From CAZXEJ01 sp964639895 (GTDB lineage: Bacteria; Desulfobacterota_D; UBA1144; Nemesobacterales; JADFKM01), in assembly GCA_964639895.1 (NCBI GenBank), contig CAZXEJ010000027.1:1-29682 (forward strand): 29,682 nt of DNA, written 5' to 3'. A model generated the notes under the pieces. That model did not search any database. It was not told the DNA's origin and saw only the letters and a list, made by a program, of their open reading frames with translations. Below are positions 22,620 to 29,529 of the stretch, piece by piece. A program made the translations under genes and the position numbers. Numbering within the stretch: the first letter of the stretch is position 1; each line of letters opens with the position of its first letter.

Positions 22620-23330
22620 ATGAACGTGCTACAGCCGTCGCCTCACAGAACGGAGAGCCCGCTGACGAGCTGGATTCCCGGACCGATGCTCGACAGGAGA
22701 AGGAGGATCGTCGTAGGCGTCCTCGCCTCGCTGGCCGTGGCGCTACTGTTGCTGTCGATCCGCTTCCCGTACTGGAACGTCACGCTCAAGGCACCCCAGT
22801 ATCCCCAGGGACTCCACCTCCAGGTCTACGTCAACCACGTCGAAGGCGACGCCTTCGAAATCGACCTCCTCAACCACTACATAGGGATGGAGAAGATCGA
22901 GAACGCCGCCCGCCTCGAGCGGTCGGTGGCTCTCTACGCCCTGGCCATCATCTCGGTGCTCACGTTGCTTTTCCTGTTTTCGTCGAGAAAGGTGATGAGC
23001 CTGCTTGCCCTTCCGGCCCTGCTCTTCCCGCTGGCCTTCGTAGCCGACCTCTTCTACTGGCTCTACCGATTCGGCCACAACCTCGACCCGCACGCCCCCA
23101 TCGAGTTCCCCCCGTTCACCCCCCACATCCTCGGAGAAGGCAAGATCGGTCAGTTCTCCACCGTCGGCTCGTTCGGACTCGGATTCTACCTCGCCCTCGG
23201 TGCCACGGTATTGATTCTCGCAGCCCTCGTTGTACGCTTTATGGTCTGCAACAAATGCCCCTACAAAGACCGCTGCTCCGTCACGTGTCCCTACTTGTTC
23301 TTCTGGTCGCCGCCGGAATACCGCAGCTAG
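22620..23330 (+). CDS. nosB: NosB-like membrane protein of clade II nos clusters
   Basis: A 236-aa inner-membrane protein with four predicted helices (about 29-48, 103-120, 124-148, 184-208). Between the first two is a periplasmic segment, YWNVTLKAPQYPQGLHLQVYVNHVEGDAFEIDLLNHYIGM, and between the last two a stretch with FGHNLDPHAPIEFPPFTPHILG. The end has a four-Cys motif C-x2-C-x5-C-x3-C (C210, C213, C219, C223), probably metal- or cluster-binding. Membrane proteins of this size beside clade II nosZ are called NosB and have unknown function; I assign the name by position, topology and length rather than by full alignment. Ribosome site AGGGAGAGAG. The Cys motif lies in the part overlapping nosD. 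Confidence 0.65.
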   Translation: MNVLQPSPHRTESPLTSWIPGPMLDRRRRIVVGVLASLAVALLLLSIRFPYWNVTLKAPQYPQGLHLQVYVNHVEGDAFEIDLLNHYIGMEKIENAARLERSVALYALAIISVLTLLFLFSSRKVMSLLALPALLFPLAFVADLFYWLYRFGHNLDPHAPIEFPPFTPHILGEGKIGQFSTVGSFGLGFYLALGATVLILAALVVRFMVCNKCPYKDRCSVTCPYLFFWSPPEYRS

Positions 23331-24700
23331 TCTCGGCGAAAACCCTCTACGTGCGAGGGGGCAAGGGCTCGTCGCTTGCCCCCTCCTCCTTAATCAACCG
23401 CGCCATAGAAGAAGCCGAAGAGGGCGACGTCATAAGGGTCGAAGGCGGCCACTGGACGGGTAGGGTCGTGATAGACAAGACCCTCACCGTAGTGGGCGTC
23501 GGCGATCCCGTCCTCGACGGCGGCGGCAGGGGTACGGTGGTGGAGATCACCGCGCCCGGCACCGTCCTGAAAGGGTTCACCGTGCGCAACTCCGGGGGGC
23601 TGCTCGACCCCGAAGACAGCGGCGTCATGGTGGCGGACGCGCCCGGTACGGTGATAGAAGACAACCACATCGAGGAGACGCTTTTCGGCATATATCTCAA
23701 GAACTCCCCCCGCTCCGTCGTCAAGGGGAACTACGTCCAAGGCAAGGACCTGCCGCTCAGCGACCGAGGCGACGGCATAAGGTTGTGGTACAGCTCGGAC
23801 GTCCTTGTCGAGGGGAACCACCTCTACCGGGTGCGCGACCTTGTCATATGGTTCTGTCGTAACACGGTGGTCCGAGGCAACACGGTCGAAGAGGGCCGCT
23901 ACGGGCTACACTACATGTACAGCGACCACAACCTTTTCGAGAGCAACCACTTCAGCGGCAACACCGTCGGGGCCTTCCTCATGTACAGCAACGACATCCG
24001 CTTCTACCACAACACGTTCAGCTCCAACCGCGGCCGGGCCAGCGGCTTCGGCATAGGGTTCAAGGACCTCGACAACGTCACGGCCGAGGAGAACCTGTTT
24101 ATCGACAACCGCGTCGGCATCTACATCGACAACTCCCCCCGCTCCATCGACACGTGGAACAAGCTGCGGCGCAACGTCGTGGCCTACAACGACATAGGCC
24201 TGTCAGCCATGCCGTCCATCCGCAGGAACGTTCTCTGGGATAACAGCTTCATTGACAACATCGAACACGTCGAGGTCCGCGGGGGCGGAGTGTTGAGGGG
24301 CAACCGCTGGTACAAGGACGGCCGCGGCAACTACTGGAGCGACTACGTCGGATTCGACCGCGACGGCGACGGCATAGGCGACGTCCCCTATGTATCCGAG
24401 AGCCTGGTCGAGACGCTCATGGACCGTTTCCCCGTGCTGAGGCACATGGCTTCCTCTCCGGCCGCACGGGCCATCGAATTTGCGGCCGAGGCCTTTCCGC
24501 TGATGAAGCCCGAACCCAAGTTCACCGACCCCTATCCCCTGGTCGCGCCCGACATACCCGACGTGTTCGCCGCCGAGACCAAGGGCAAGAAGGGGAACAT
24601 ACGGCTCGCACTGCTTTCGGTCTCGCTCGCCGTGGCGAGTCTCACCCCCTACGTCGCACTCGCACTGGGCGGGCGGAGGCGCCCCAGGAGGAAGAGGTGA
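23255..24700 (+). CDS. nosD: Periplasmic copper-site maturation protein NosD
   Basis: A 481-aa protein with signal peptide (hydrophobic run SLLVLLVAAGIPQLVSA) and a right-handed beta-helix of NosD/CASH repeats: VIRVEGGHWTGRVVIDKTLTVVG, VLKGFTVRNSG, IEDNHIEETLFGIYLKNS, VVRGNTVEEGRYGLHYMYSDHN, FYHNTF, YWSDYVGFDRDGDGIGDVPY. The last motif is diagnostic for NosD. It acts with NosF and NosY in loading sulfur and copper for CuZ. The C-terminus has a hydrophobic helix (LALLSVSLAVASLTPYVALAL) and a basic tail, so it may be membrane-anchored. The ATG at 23255 overlaps nosB by 76 bases and has no ribosome site; a GTG at 23285 is an alternative. The stop overlaps the nosF start. Confidence 0.93.
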   Translation: MPLQRPLLRHVSLLVLLVAAGIPQLVSAKTLYVRGGKGSSLAPSSLINRAIEEAEEGDVIRVEGGHWTGRVVIDKTLTVVGVGDPVLDGGGRGTVVEITAPGTVLKGFTVRNSGGLLDPEDSGVMVADAPGTVIEDNHIEETLFGIYLKNSPRSVVKGNYVQGKDLPLSDRGDGIRLWYSSDVLVEGNHLYRVRDLVIWFCRNTVVRGNTVEEGRYGLHYMYSDHNLFESNHFSGNTVGAFLMYSNDIRFYHNTFSSNRGRASGFGIGFKDLDNVTAEENLFIDNRVGIYIDNSPRSIDTWNKLRRNVVAYNDIGLSAMPSIRRNVLWDNSFIDNIEHVEVRGGGVLRGNRWYKDGRGNYWSDYVGFDRDGDGIGDVPYVSESLVETLMDRFPVLRHMASSPAARAIEFAAEAFPLMKPEPKFTDPYPLVAPDIPDVFAAETKGKKGNIRLALLSVSLAVASLTPYVALALGGRRRPRRKR

Positions 24701-25599
24701 TCGAGATACGCGACCTGTGGAAACACTACGGGCGGATCGCCGCCGTGCGCGGCATGTCGCTGGAGCTGGCCGAAGGCGAAGCCGTCGCCCTCCTGGGCTC
24801 GAACGGCGCCGGCAAGACGACGCTCATAAAGTGCGTGGTGGGTATCGCCCATTTCGAGGGCTCGGTACGCGTGGGAGGAATCGACCTGCGACACCGGCCC
24901 AAACAGGCCAAGTCGCTCATCGGTTACGTCCCACAGGAGCCTGCGTTCTACGACATGAACCTGCTCTCCCTTCTCCGCTTCTTCGCCTCTCTCCGCCGGG
25001 TCGGCGACGAGACGGTGTGGGAGGTGCTCGAGACAGTCGGCCTCACTCCCCACACGGACAAACGCGTAAGCGGCCTTTCGGGGGGCATGAAGCAGCGTCT
25101 CTCGTTCGCCTTGGCGCTCCTGGCGTCGCCTCCGGTGCTGGTACTGGACGAGCCCACATCGAACCTCGACGCCTCGGCGCGGCGGGAGCTGCTGGGCCTA
25201 GTGGGGCACCTCAAGGCCCAGGGAAGGACGGTACTGTTCTCGTCCCACAGGATAGACGAAGTGGAACTCGTGGCCGATCGTGTCGTCGTGATGGCCGACG
25301 GCAGGGCCGCGCTAGAGTGCAGGCCGGACGAGTTGGCCGAAAGGCTCGGGCTACGGACCACCGTCCACCTGAGCGTCCCCGCCGGCTGGGTGGAGCGGCT
25401 AACGGCCGTGCTGGCCGGGGCCGGGTTCGAGGTTCTCTCGGTCGAGGACGGGCGCGTGACGGCACGTGGAGGACGCCGTAGGAAGGCGGCGCTGCTCAAG
25501 GGGCTGGTCGAGGGAGGAATCCACGTCGAGGACCTCTCGTTCACCGAGCCAACGATGGAGGAAATCATAACCGTGGTGGCGGCCGATGGATCCGACTAA
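24697..25599 (+). CDS. nosF: ABC-transporter ATPase NosF
   Basis: A 300-aa cytosolic ATPase of the NosDFY complex that drives delivery of a sulfur species for CuZ assembly. Walker A GSNGAGKT (34-41), Q-loop Gln80, signature LSGGMKQR (127-134), Walker B VLVLDEPT (147-154) and H-loop His184 (SSHRIDEVE) are all intact. The C-terminal 90 residues are the accessory domain typical of NosF. The GTG start overlaps the nosD stop (GTGA), with AGGAGGAAGAG upstream, so translation is coupled. It overlaps nosY by 14 bases. Confidence 0.93.
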   Translation: MIEIRDLWKHYGRIAAVRGMSLELAEGEAVALLGSNGAGKTTLIKCVVGIAHFEGSVRVGGIDLRHRPKQAKSLIGYVPQEPAFYDMNLLSLLRFFASLRRVGDETVWEVLETVGLTPHTDKRVSGLSGGMKQRLSFALALLASPPVLVLDEPTSNLDASARRELLGLVGHLKAQGRTVLFSSHRIDEVELVADRVVVMADGRAALECRPDELAERLGLRTTVHLSVPAGWVERLTAVLAGAGFEVLSVEDGRVTARGGRRRKAALLKGLVEGGIHVEDLSFTEPTMEEIITVVAADGSD

Positions 25600-26419
25600 C
25601 ATACTCACCATGGCGACGAAGGAGATTAAGGATGCGGCGGGCAACCGTTGGTTCATCCTGTTTACGGCCGCCTTCTCCACGCTGGCCGCCGCCCTCGGAG
25701 CCTTTGCCGTCACGGGAACCTCCTTCGCGGGGGTATCCGTCTTCGGACGTACGGCCGCGAGCCTCATAAATCTCACGCTCCTCTTCGTACCCCTCATCTC
25801 TCTCACCGTCGGGGCTCTCAGCATCGCATCCGAGCGCGAGAGCGGCACGCTTTCGTACCTGCTATCCCATCCCATCACCCGCACGGAGCTCTTCCTCGGC
25901 AAGTTCCTGGGCCTGTTTGCAGCCACCTCGCTCTCGATCGTGCTCGGCTTCGGTCTGGCCGGCATACTGATATCCCTGAAGGCGGGCACGGCCGACATGA
26001 GCTCCTACGTCACCACGATCCTGGTATCAATCCTACTTGCCGCGTCCATGCTAAGCCTGGGGCTACTGGTCTCGGCCTCCTCGGGCAACGGCGCCAAGGC
26101 CACGGCCGTGGCCCTCTTCCTCTGGCTAGCCGTCACACTGCTAGGCGACCTCGGCATACTCGGAGCCACGGTAGCGTTCCAACTGGGGCCGAAAGGCGTC
26201 TTCACGCTCACCTTGCTCAATCCGGCCGCCGCGTTCAAGATAGCCGCCACAATAACGCTGAGCCACCGATACGACGTGCTGGGCCCGGTGGGCACATACA
26301 TGGTGAGCGTGTTCGGCCCCACCGAGGCGTTCGCCGTACTGGTAGCCTCGCTGGCCGCCTGGACGGTGGTACCGCTGGGGGCGGCCATGGCGCTGTTTAT
26401 GATGAGAAAGGAGCCTTGA
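25586..26419 (+). CDS. nosY: ABC-transporter permease NosY
   Basis: A 277-aa inner-membrane permease with six predicted helices. Landmarks of the ABC-2 type NosY family are ATKEIKDAAGNRWFILFTAAF, LFVPLISLTVGALSIASERESGTLSYLLSHPITRTELFLGKFLGL (the coupling-helix region with SERE-GTL), and LLNPAAAFKIAATITL near the end. It partners NosF and NosD. It starts at an ATG inside the nosF end (14-base overlap) and is the last gene of the operon; nosL, which usually follows, is absent within the window. Confidence 0.93.
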   Translation: MDPTNILTMATKEIKDAAGNRWFILFTAAFSTLAAALGAFAVTGTSFAGVSVFGRTAASLINLTLLFVPLISLTVGALSIASERESGTLSYLLSHPITRTELFLGKFLGLFAATSLSIVLGFGLAGILISLKAGTADMSSYVTTILVSILLAASMLSLGLLVSASSGNGAKATAVALFLWLAVTLLGDLGILGATVAFQLGPKGVFTLTLLNPAAAFKIAATITLSHRYDVLGPVGTYMVSVFGPTEAFAVLVASLAAWTVVPLGAAMALFMMRKEP

Positions 26420-26645
26420 GCTCCGGCGCCCCTCACTTAAGAAGAAGATGCGGCCCCCTCTAAAGAAGATGGTAACGGGCGAGACCGACCCCAGCCGGTA
26501 TCGGCAGCGGACCGCCCGCCCAAGGGGTATCCAATCTTTTTCGGCAAGAAGGGCCGTCCCCTCATCTAAGAACACGCATCCGCCGGCAAGGAGGTGAGAC
26601 GACGAACACGGTTCCTGCGGCCGACCCCTATTGCATATCGCAACG

Positions 26646-26656
26646 CGCCCCAGCCA
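26646..26656 (+). repeat. 11-base copy of the tRNA-Gln 3' end (possible att-like site)
   Basis: CGCCCCAGCCA here is identical to 17590-17600, the last 11 bases of tRNA-Gln. The match does not extend further on either side. It is short for a tRNA attachment repeat and may be chance. Confidence 0.25.
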
Positions 26657-26920
26657 CGAGGATGACCCATCCCGTGCACCAACCACGTCGCCCCCGCTCG
26701 CAGTAAGACTCGACAAATAACGGAACGCCCCTTCCCAGACCGGCATGTATGCGATCCACACCCCCCGAGGGCCCTCCTCTCCACCCCGCCGTCACACCAC
26801 AGGCCTGCGCCTACATTGCGGTGGGAGCGACGTGCGGCGGGAGCCAAACCACTCCCCCAACCGGCCCCTATGTGCCAATGCGCGCCCCCCTCTTGGTTGG
26901 GGAGACACATAAAACGAGGT

Positions 26921-26953
26921 GGGAGGCGACGGCCGGTGTGACCGCCGCCTCCC
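26921..26953 (-). terminator. Probable terminator of the repeat lipoprotein gene
   Basis: On the minus strand GGGAGGCG and CGCCTCCC enclose a loop that can pair further (CGG/CCG), followed by ACCTCGTTTTATG. The T-run begins only a few bases after the stem. It lies about 60 bases after the stop codon. Confidence 0.5.
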
Positions 26954-27012
26954 GAAAGGGGTTATGGTTGTAGCAGCCTTGATTGCGGCGCCGCTCTCCA
27001 CTCCCGGCCGTT

Positions 27013-28488
27013 CTAGTCATCGTGACCGTGGTCATGGCCGGGCGAGTGCGAAGGCTCGGGCGAATGGGACGGCTCAGGTGAATGCGAGGGCTCGGGCGAG
27101 TGGGACGGTTCAGGCGAGTGCGAGGGCTCAGGTGAATGCGAAGGCTCGGGCGAGTGCGACGGCTCAGGTGAATGCGAGGGCTCGGGCGAGTGGGACGGCT
27201 CAGGCGAGTGCGAGGGCTCAGGTGAATGCGAAGGCTCGGGCGAATGGGACGGCTCGGGGCTGGCCGAGGGCGTGGGAGACGGTACCGGACACGGACCGCA
27301 CTGGTCGTTGTCATGGCCGGGGGAGAAGCCACCCAGATGGACAGCCGCGGCCTGCGGTGTGATGCAGAGCTCCTGCTGCTGGGGCCCGTTCGTATCGTGG
27401 CAGACGAGCACCTTGCCGTTGCCGCAGGGGAAGTTGCCGCACACGCCCGGAGGCGAGGGCGAAGGTGTGGGGCTCGGACTACTCGAGGGCGAAGGCGAAG
27501 GTGTCGGACTGGCCGTGGGTGTGGGTGTCGGGCTCGGCGAGGCCGAGGGACTTCCGCTCGGTGAAGGCGTAGGTGACGGGCTTCCCGAAGGCGAAGGTGT
27601 GGGGCTTGCAGACGGAGAGGGCGAAGGACTGGCCGAGGGCGTTGGAGACGGGCTCGGCGAGGCCGAGGGGCTTCCACTCGGTGAAGGCGTAGGTGACGGG
27701 CTTCCCGAAGGCGAAGGTGTGGGGCTTGCAGACGGAGAGGGCGAAGGACTGGCCGAGGGCGTTGGAGACGGGCTCGGCGAGGGCGAAGGGCTGGGGGCGG
27801 TATCACCCTGGAGCTGCGGACAGTCTTGCGGCTCGATTACCCTTCGGGGGGTGTCGAGCCCGAAGAAGATCCTGTCCAGCTCTTCTCCGAGAGACTCGAA
27901 CCCTATCCTTACGCCGGGTTGTACCTCGGGGATGGTGCCCCAATAGTAGCAATCCCTGTCGAGCCACGTGTCGTTGTCCGTAAGGAAGAATATGTCGTCC
28001 GTGGAGCGGACGCAGACGACGTTGAACAGGTTGACGTCGGGCGGGCCCACGTCATGGTCGTCGGAATAGATGGAGGTCATCAACACCAGCGTGCCGTCGT
28101 CGTCGATGAAGTGGAAGTCGCTCACGTACCAAGTGGGGTTGGCGTTCTGCATCGGGAAGGCGAAATCGTCGACTATCACGATCCTCCACTGGGATATCTC
28201 GTCGAGCAGTTGTTCGGTGGTCATGCCGAGGGCGTCCTTGTTGGCCTCTATCCAGTCCAGAAGCCTGACCTCGAACATGTCAACTATGTCCTGAGTGGTA
28301 AGCCTATCCTCATTGATGGAACATATAACGTTCTGTGGTACCTCGACCATAAGGCCCAGGTCGGTGACCACGGTTGTGGTCTGGACGTCCTTGAAGAAAT
28401 CTCCGCTGCCGCCGCCGCCACAAGCTACGGTCAACAGCATGAGAGCTGCAACACCCGCAGTGACGGTAATCGTTCTCAATGCGTTCAA
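27013..28488 (-). CDS. Large repeat-rich lipoprotein with Ser/Pro linkers and His/Asp tail
   Basis: A 491-aa lipoprotein. The TTG start at 28488 is chosen because GGAGGAG lies seven bases upstream and gives a short signal with lipobox LTVAC (Cys 23). Residues about 24-230 form a folded domain with several Cys and acidic stretches (FHFIDDDGTLVLMTSIYSDD, DIFFLTDNDTWLDRDCYYWG), family unknown. A Ser/Pro/Thr linker of about 120 residues contains a 40-residue tandem duplication. Next is a Cys/His module (VCGNFPCGNGKVLVCHD, ELCITPQAAAVHLGGFSPGHDNDQCG) resembling the small KVTICH...AVxAHLxHGD domains of secreted proteins. Twelve EPSHSP repeats and the tail GHDHGHDD end the protein. It is probably a surface-exposed stalked protein; the tail could bind metal. 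Confidence 0.8.
   Translation of the reverse strand: MNALRTITVTAGVAALMLLTVACGGGGSGDFFKDVQTTTVVTDLGLMVEVPQNVICSINEDRLTTQDIVDMFEVRLLDWIEANKDALGMTTEQLLDEISQWRIVIVDDFAFPMQNANPTWYVSDFHFIDDDGTLVLMTSIYSDDHDVGPPDVNLFNVVCVRSTDDIFFLTDNDTWLDRDCYYWGTIPEVQPGVRIGFESLGEELDRIFFGLDTPRRVIEPQDCPQLQGDTAPSPSPSPSPSPTPSASPSPSPSASPTPSPSGSPSPTPSPSGSPSASPSPSPTPSASPSPSPSASPTPSPSGSPSPTPSPSGSPSASPSPTPTPTASPTPSPSPSSSPSPTPSPSPPGVCGNFPCGNGKVLVCHDTNGPQQQELCITPQAAAVHLGGFSPGHDNDQCGPCPVPSPTPSASPEPSHSPEPSHSPEPSHSPEPSHSPEPSHSPEPSHSPEPSHSPEPSHSPEPSHSPEPSHSPEPSHSPEPSHSPGHDHGHDD
27040..27255 (-). repeat. Twelve tandem 18-bp repeats encoding EPSHSP
   Basis: A 216-base array inside the lipoprotein gene. Codons vary between units (third-position changes), in places with a 36-base alternation, so the array is not freshly expanded throughout. 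Confidence 0.9.
27541..27780 (-). repeat. Tandem duplication of 120 bp in the Ser/Pro linker
   Basis: Positions 27541-27660 and 27661-27780 differ at only two bases. The unit is a multiple of three and duplicates 40 residues of linker, keeping the frame. Confidence 0.95.
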
Positions 28489-28866
28489 AGGACAAACTCC
28501 TCCCTTCGATGGTACAAGCGAACCAATGCGCTTCAACGTGCCCATCGATCAGCAACGTATCGAGCCTTCAGTAGAAAAGCCCCGGAATGTATGCCAAAGG
28601 AGTCCTCACTCACCTTTTGCATACGAACTATCGTGGAAATATTTTAAACCACGCCCTGCCGGGTGTGAAGTCTTGAAAAAGGCCTAGATATTCGGCGGCT
28701 GCGCCGACTCCGCCGACCGAGACCGCAGGCCTATAGGGAGGCGACGACGCACCCGCAGGGCGCTGTCACGCACAAACCGTAGGCCATATGGCGTGGATGG
28801 AAAAAGGCGGAAAGAAAAAATAGGGGAGGGCGAGGCGGCCGCCTCTGCCGCCCCGAAGGGGTGTGA
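28489..28866. other. Leader of the lipoprotein gene and spacer to the response regulator
   Basis: Holds AT-rich sequence around 28634-28652 (TTTAAAATATTT on the minus strand), a likely promoter region for the lipoprotein with a leader of about 150 bases, and the response-regulator terminator at 28812-28862. No gene is convincing. Confidence 0.5.
28812..28862 (-). terminator. Intrinsic terminator of the response-regulator gene
   Basis: On the minus strand, five bases after the stop, ACCCCTTCGGGG is followed by the perfect palindrome GAGGCGGCCGCCTC (28832-28845). Flanking GGGG and CCCC can close the stem. TATTTTTTC follows directly. This is the one textbook U-tract terminator in the window. 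Confidence 0.75.
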
Positions 28867-29529
28867 TCAGCTCAAGTAGGGCCGGATCTCCGTGCGCTTC
28901 TTTATGCCCAGTTTCTTGAAGATCTTCGATAGATGGTTCTTGACCGTCTTCTCGCTGATATAGAGGCGCTTTCCTATCTCTTTGTTGCTGAACCCCTTGC
29001 CCACGAGCATTATCACGTCGAGCTCCTTCTTGGTGAACGACGGCAGTTGGGACTTCTTCAGGCGGCTCCCCTCGACGGCGGTGTTGACCAGCAGCAGCTG
29101 CTTGACCAGCTTTGCAAGTACGCGCCGGCGGACCCAAAGCTCGCCCCGCTGTATGCTTTTTATGGCCTTGGCCACGTACTCGTCGACATCGGCCTCTGCG
29201 ATGACCCCCTTGACCCCCATCTTGAGAGCCTCGAGGTCGCGCTTGTCGTCGTAGTCCTCGACAAGGAGCAAGACCTTCGTCTCGGGAGACTTGCGGTTGG
29301 CAAGCTCTATGACCTCGGCACATCGGTCGCGCGAGGAGTTGTTGAAGTACATCAACACCACATCGGGCTTGGCCGCATCCATGCACTCGAGGAGCTCGAT
29401 CCTGGTGGAAGCTTTCCCCACCACCTCGATGTCCTTCTTGGAGGACAACGAGCTGATAAGCACCTTGCGTATTATGCAGTTGTCGCTGTAAACAACCACG
29501 CTGCTACACTCTCTCATAACCCTGTCCAT
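28867..29529 (-). CDS. NarL/LuxR-type response regulator with a degenerate receiver
   Basis: A 220-aa DNA-binding protein. The C-terminal LuxR helix-turn-helix is intact: FTKKELDVIMLVGKGFSNKEIGKRLYISEKTVKNHLSKIFKKLGIKKRTE. The N-terminal domain has the receiver fold, but key residues are changed: the phospho-acceptor Asp in PDVVLLD is Tyr in PDVVLMYFNNSS, the acidic pair near the start is YSDN, and the conserved Thr and Lys positions read VLLLVEDYDD and VKGVIAEAD. It therefore probably works without phosphorylation. ATG 29529 and 29517 are both possible starts; neither has a strong ribosome site. No sensor kinase is next to it within the window. Confidence 0.85.
   Translation of the reverse strand: MDRVMRECSSVVVYSDNCIIRKVLISSLSSKKDIEVVGKASTRIELLECMDAAKPDVVLMYFNNSSRDRCAEVIELANRKSPETKVLLLVEDYDDKRDLEALKMGVKGVIAEADVDEYVAKAIKSIQRGELWVRRRVLAKLVKQLLLVNTAVEGSRLKKSQLPSFTKKELDVIMLVGKGFSNKEIGKRLYISEKTVKNHLSKIFKKLGIKKRTEIRPYLS

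Larger units (their letters stand above)
26420..27012. other. Spacer between the nos operon and the repeat lipoprotein
   Basis: A 593-base gap with no convincing gene. Open frames on either strand are short, Pro/Gly/Arg-rich and overlap. An AAGGAGGTGAG sequence at 26588-26598 is not followed by a usable frame. It contains an 11-base exact copy of the tRNA-Gln 3' end at 26646-26656 and a hairpin at 26921-26953 that could end the minus-strand lipoprotein transcript. No U-tract terminator directly after nosY is seen. Confidence 0.55.

Noticed and set aside
26749..26973. 74-aa plus-strand frame after the nos operon, considered as a NosL candidate
   Set aside because: No lipobox, no Cys/Met copper motif and chance-like composition.
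27040..27255. Regular repeat array considered as CRISPR
   Set aside because: The units are contiguous 18-bp coding repeats without unique spacers and stay in frame with a protein.
27226..27946. Gly/Glu-rich plus-strand frames opposite the Ser/Pro repeats
   Set aside because: Antisense products of the repeat array; the minus-strand lipoprotein has signal, lipobox and ribosome site.
28490..28650. Long leader of the repeat lipoprotein considered as a cyclic-di-GMP riboswitch
   Set aside because: The conserved GEMM core bases and paired helices could not be found.
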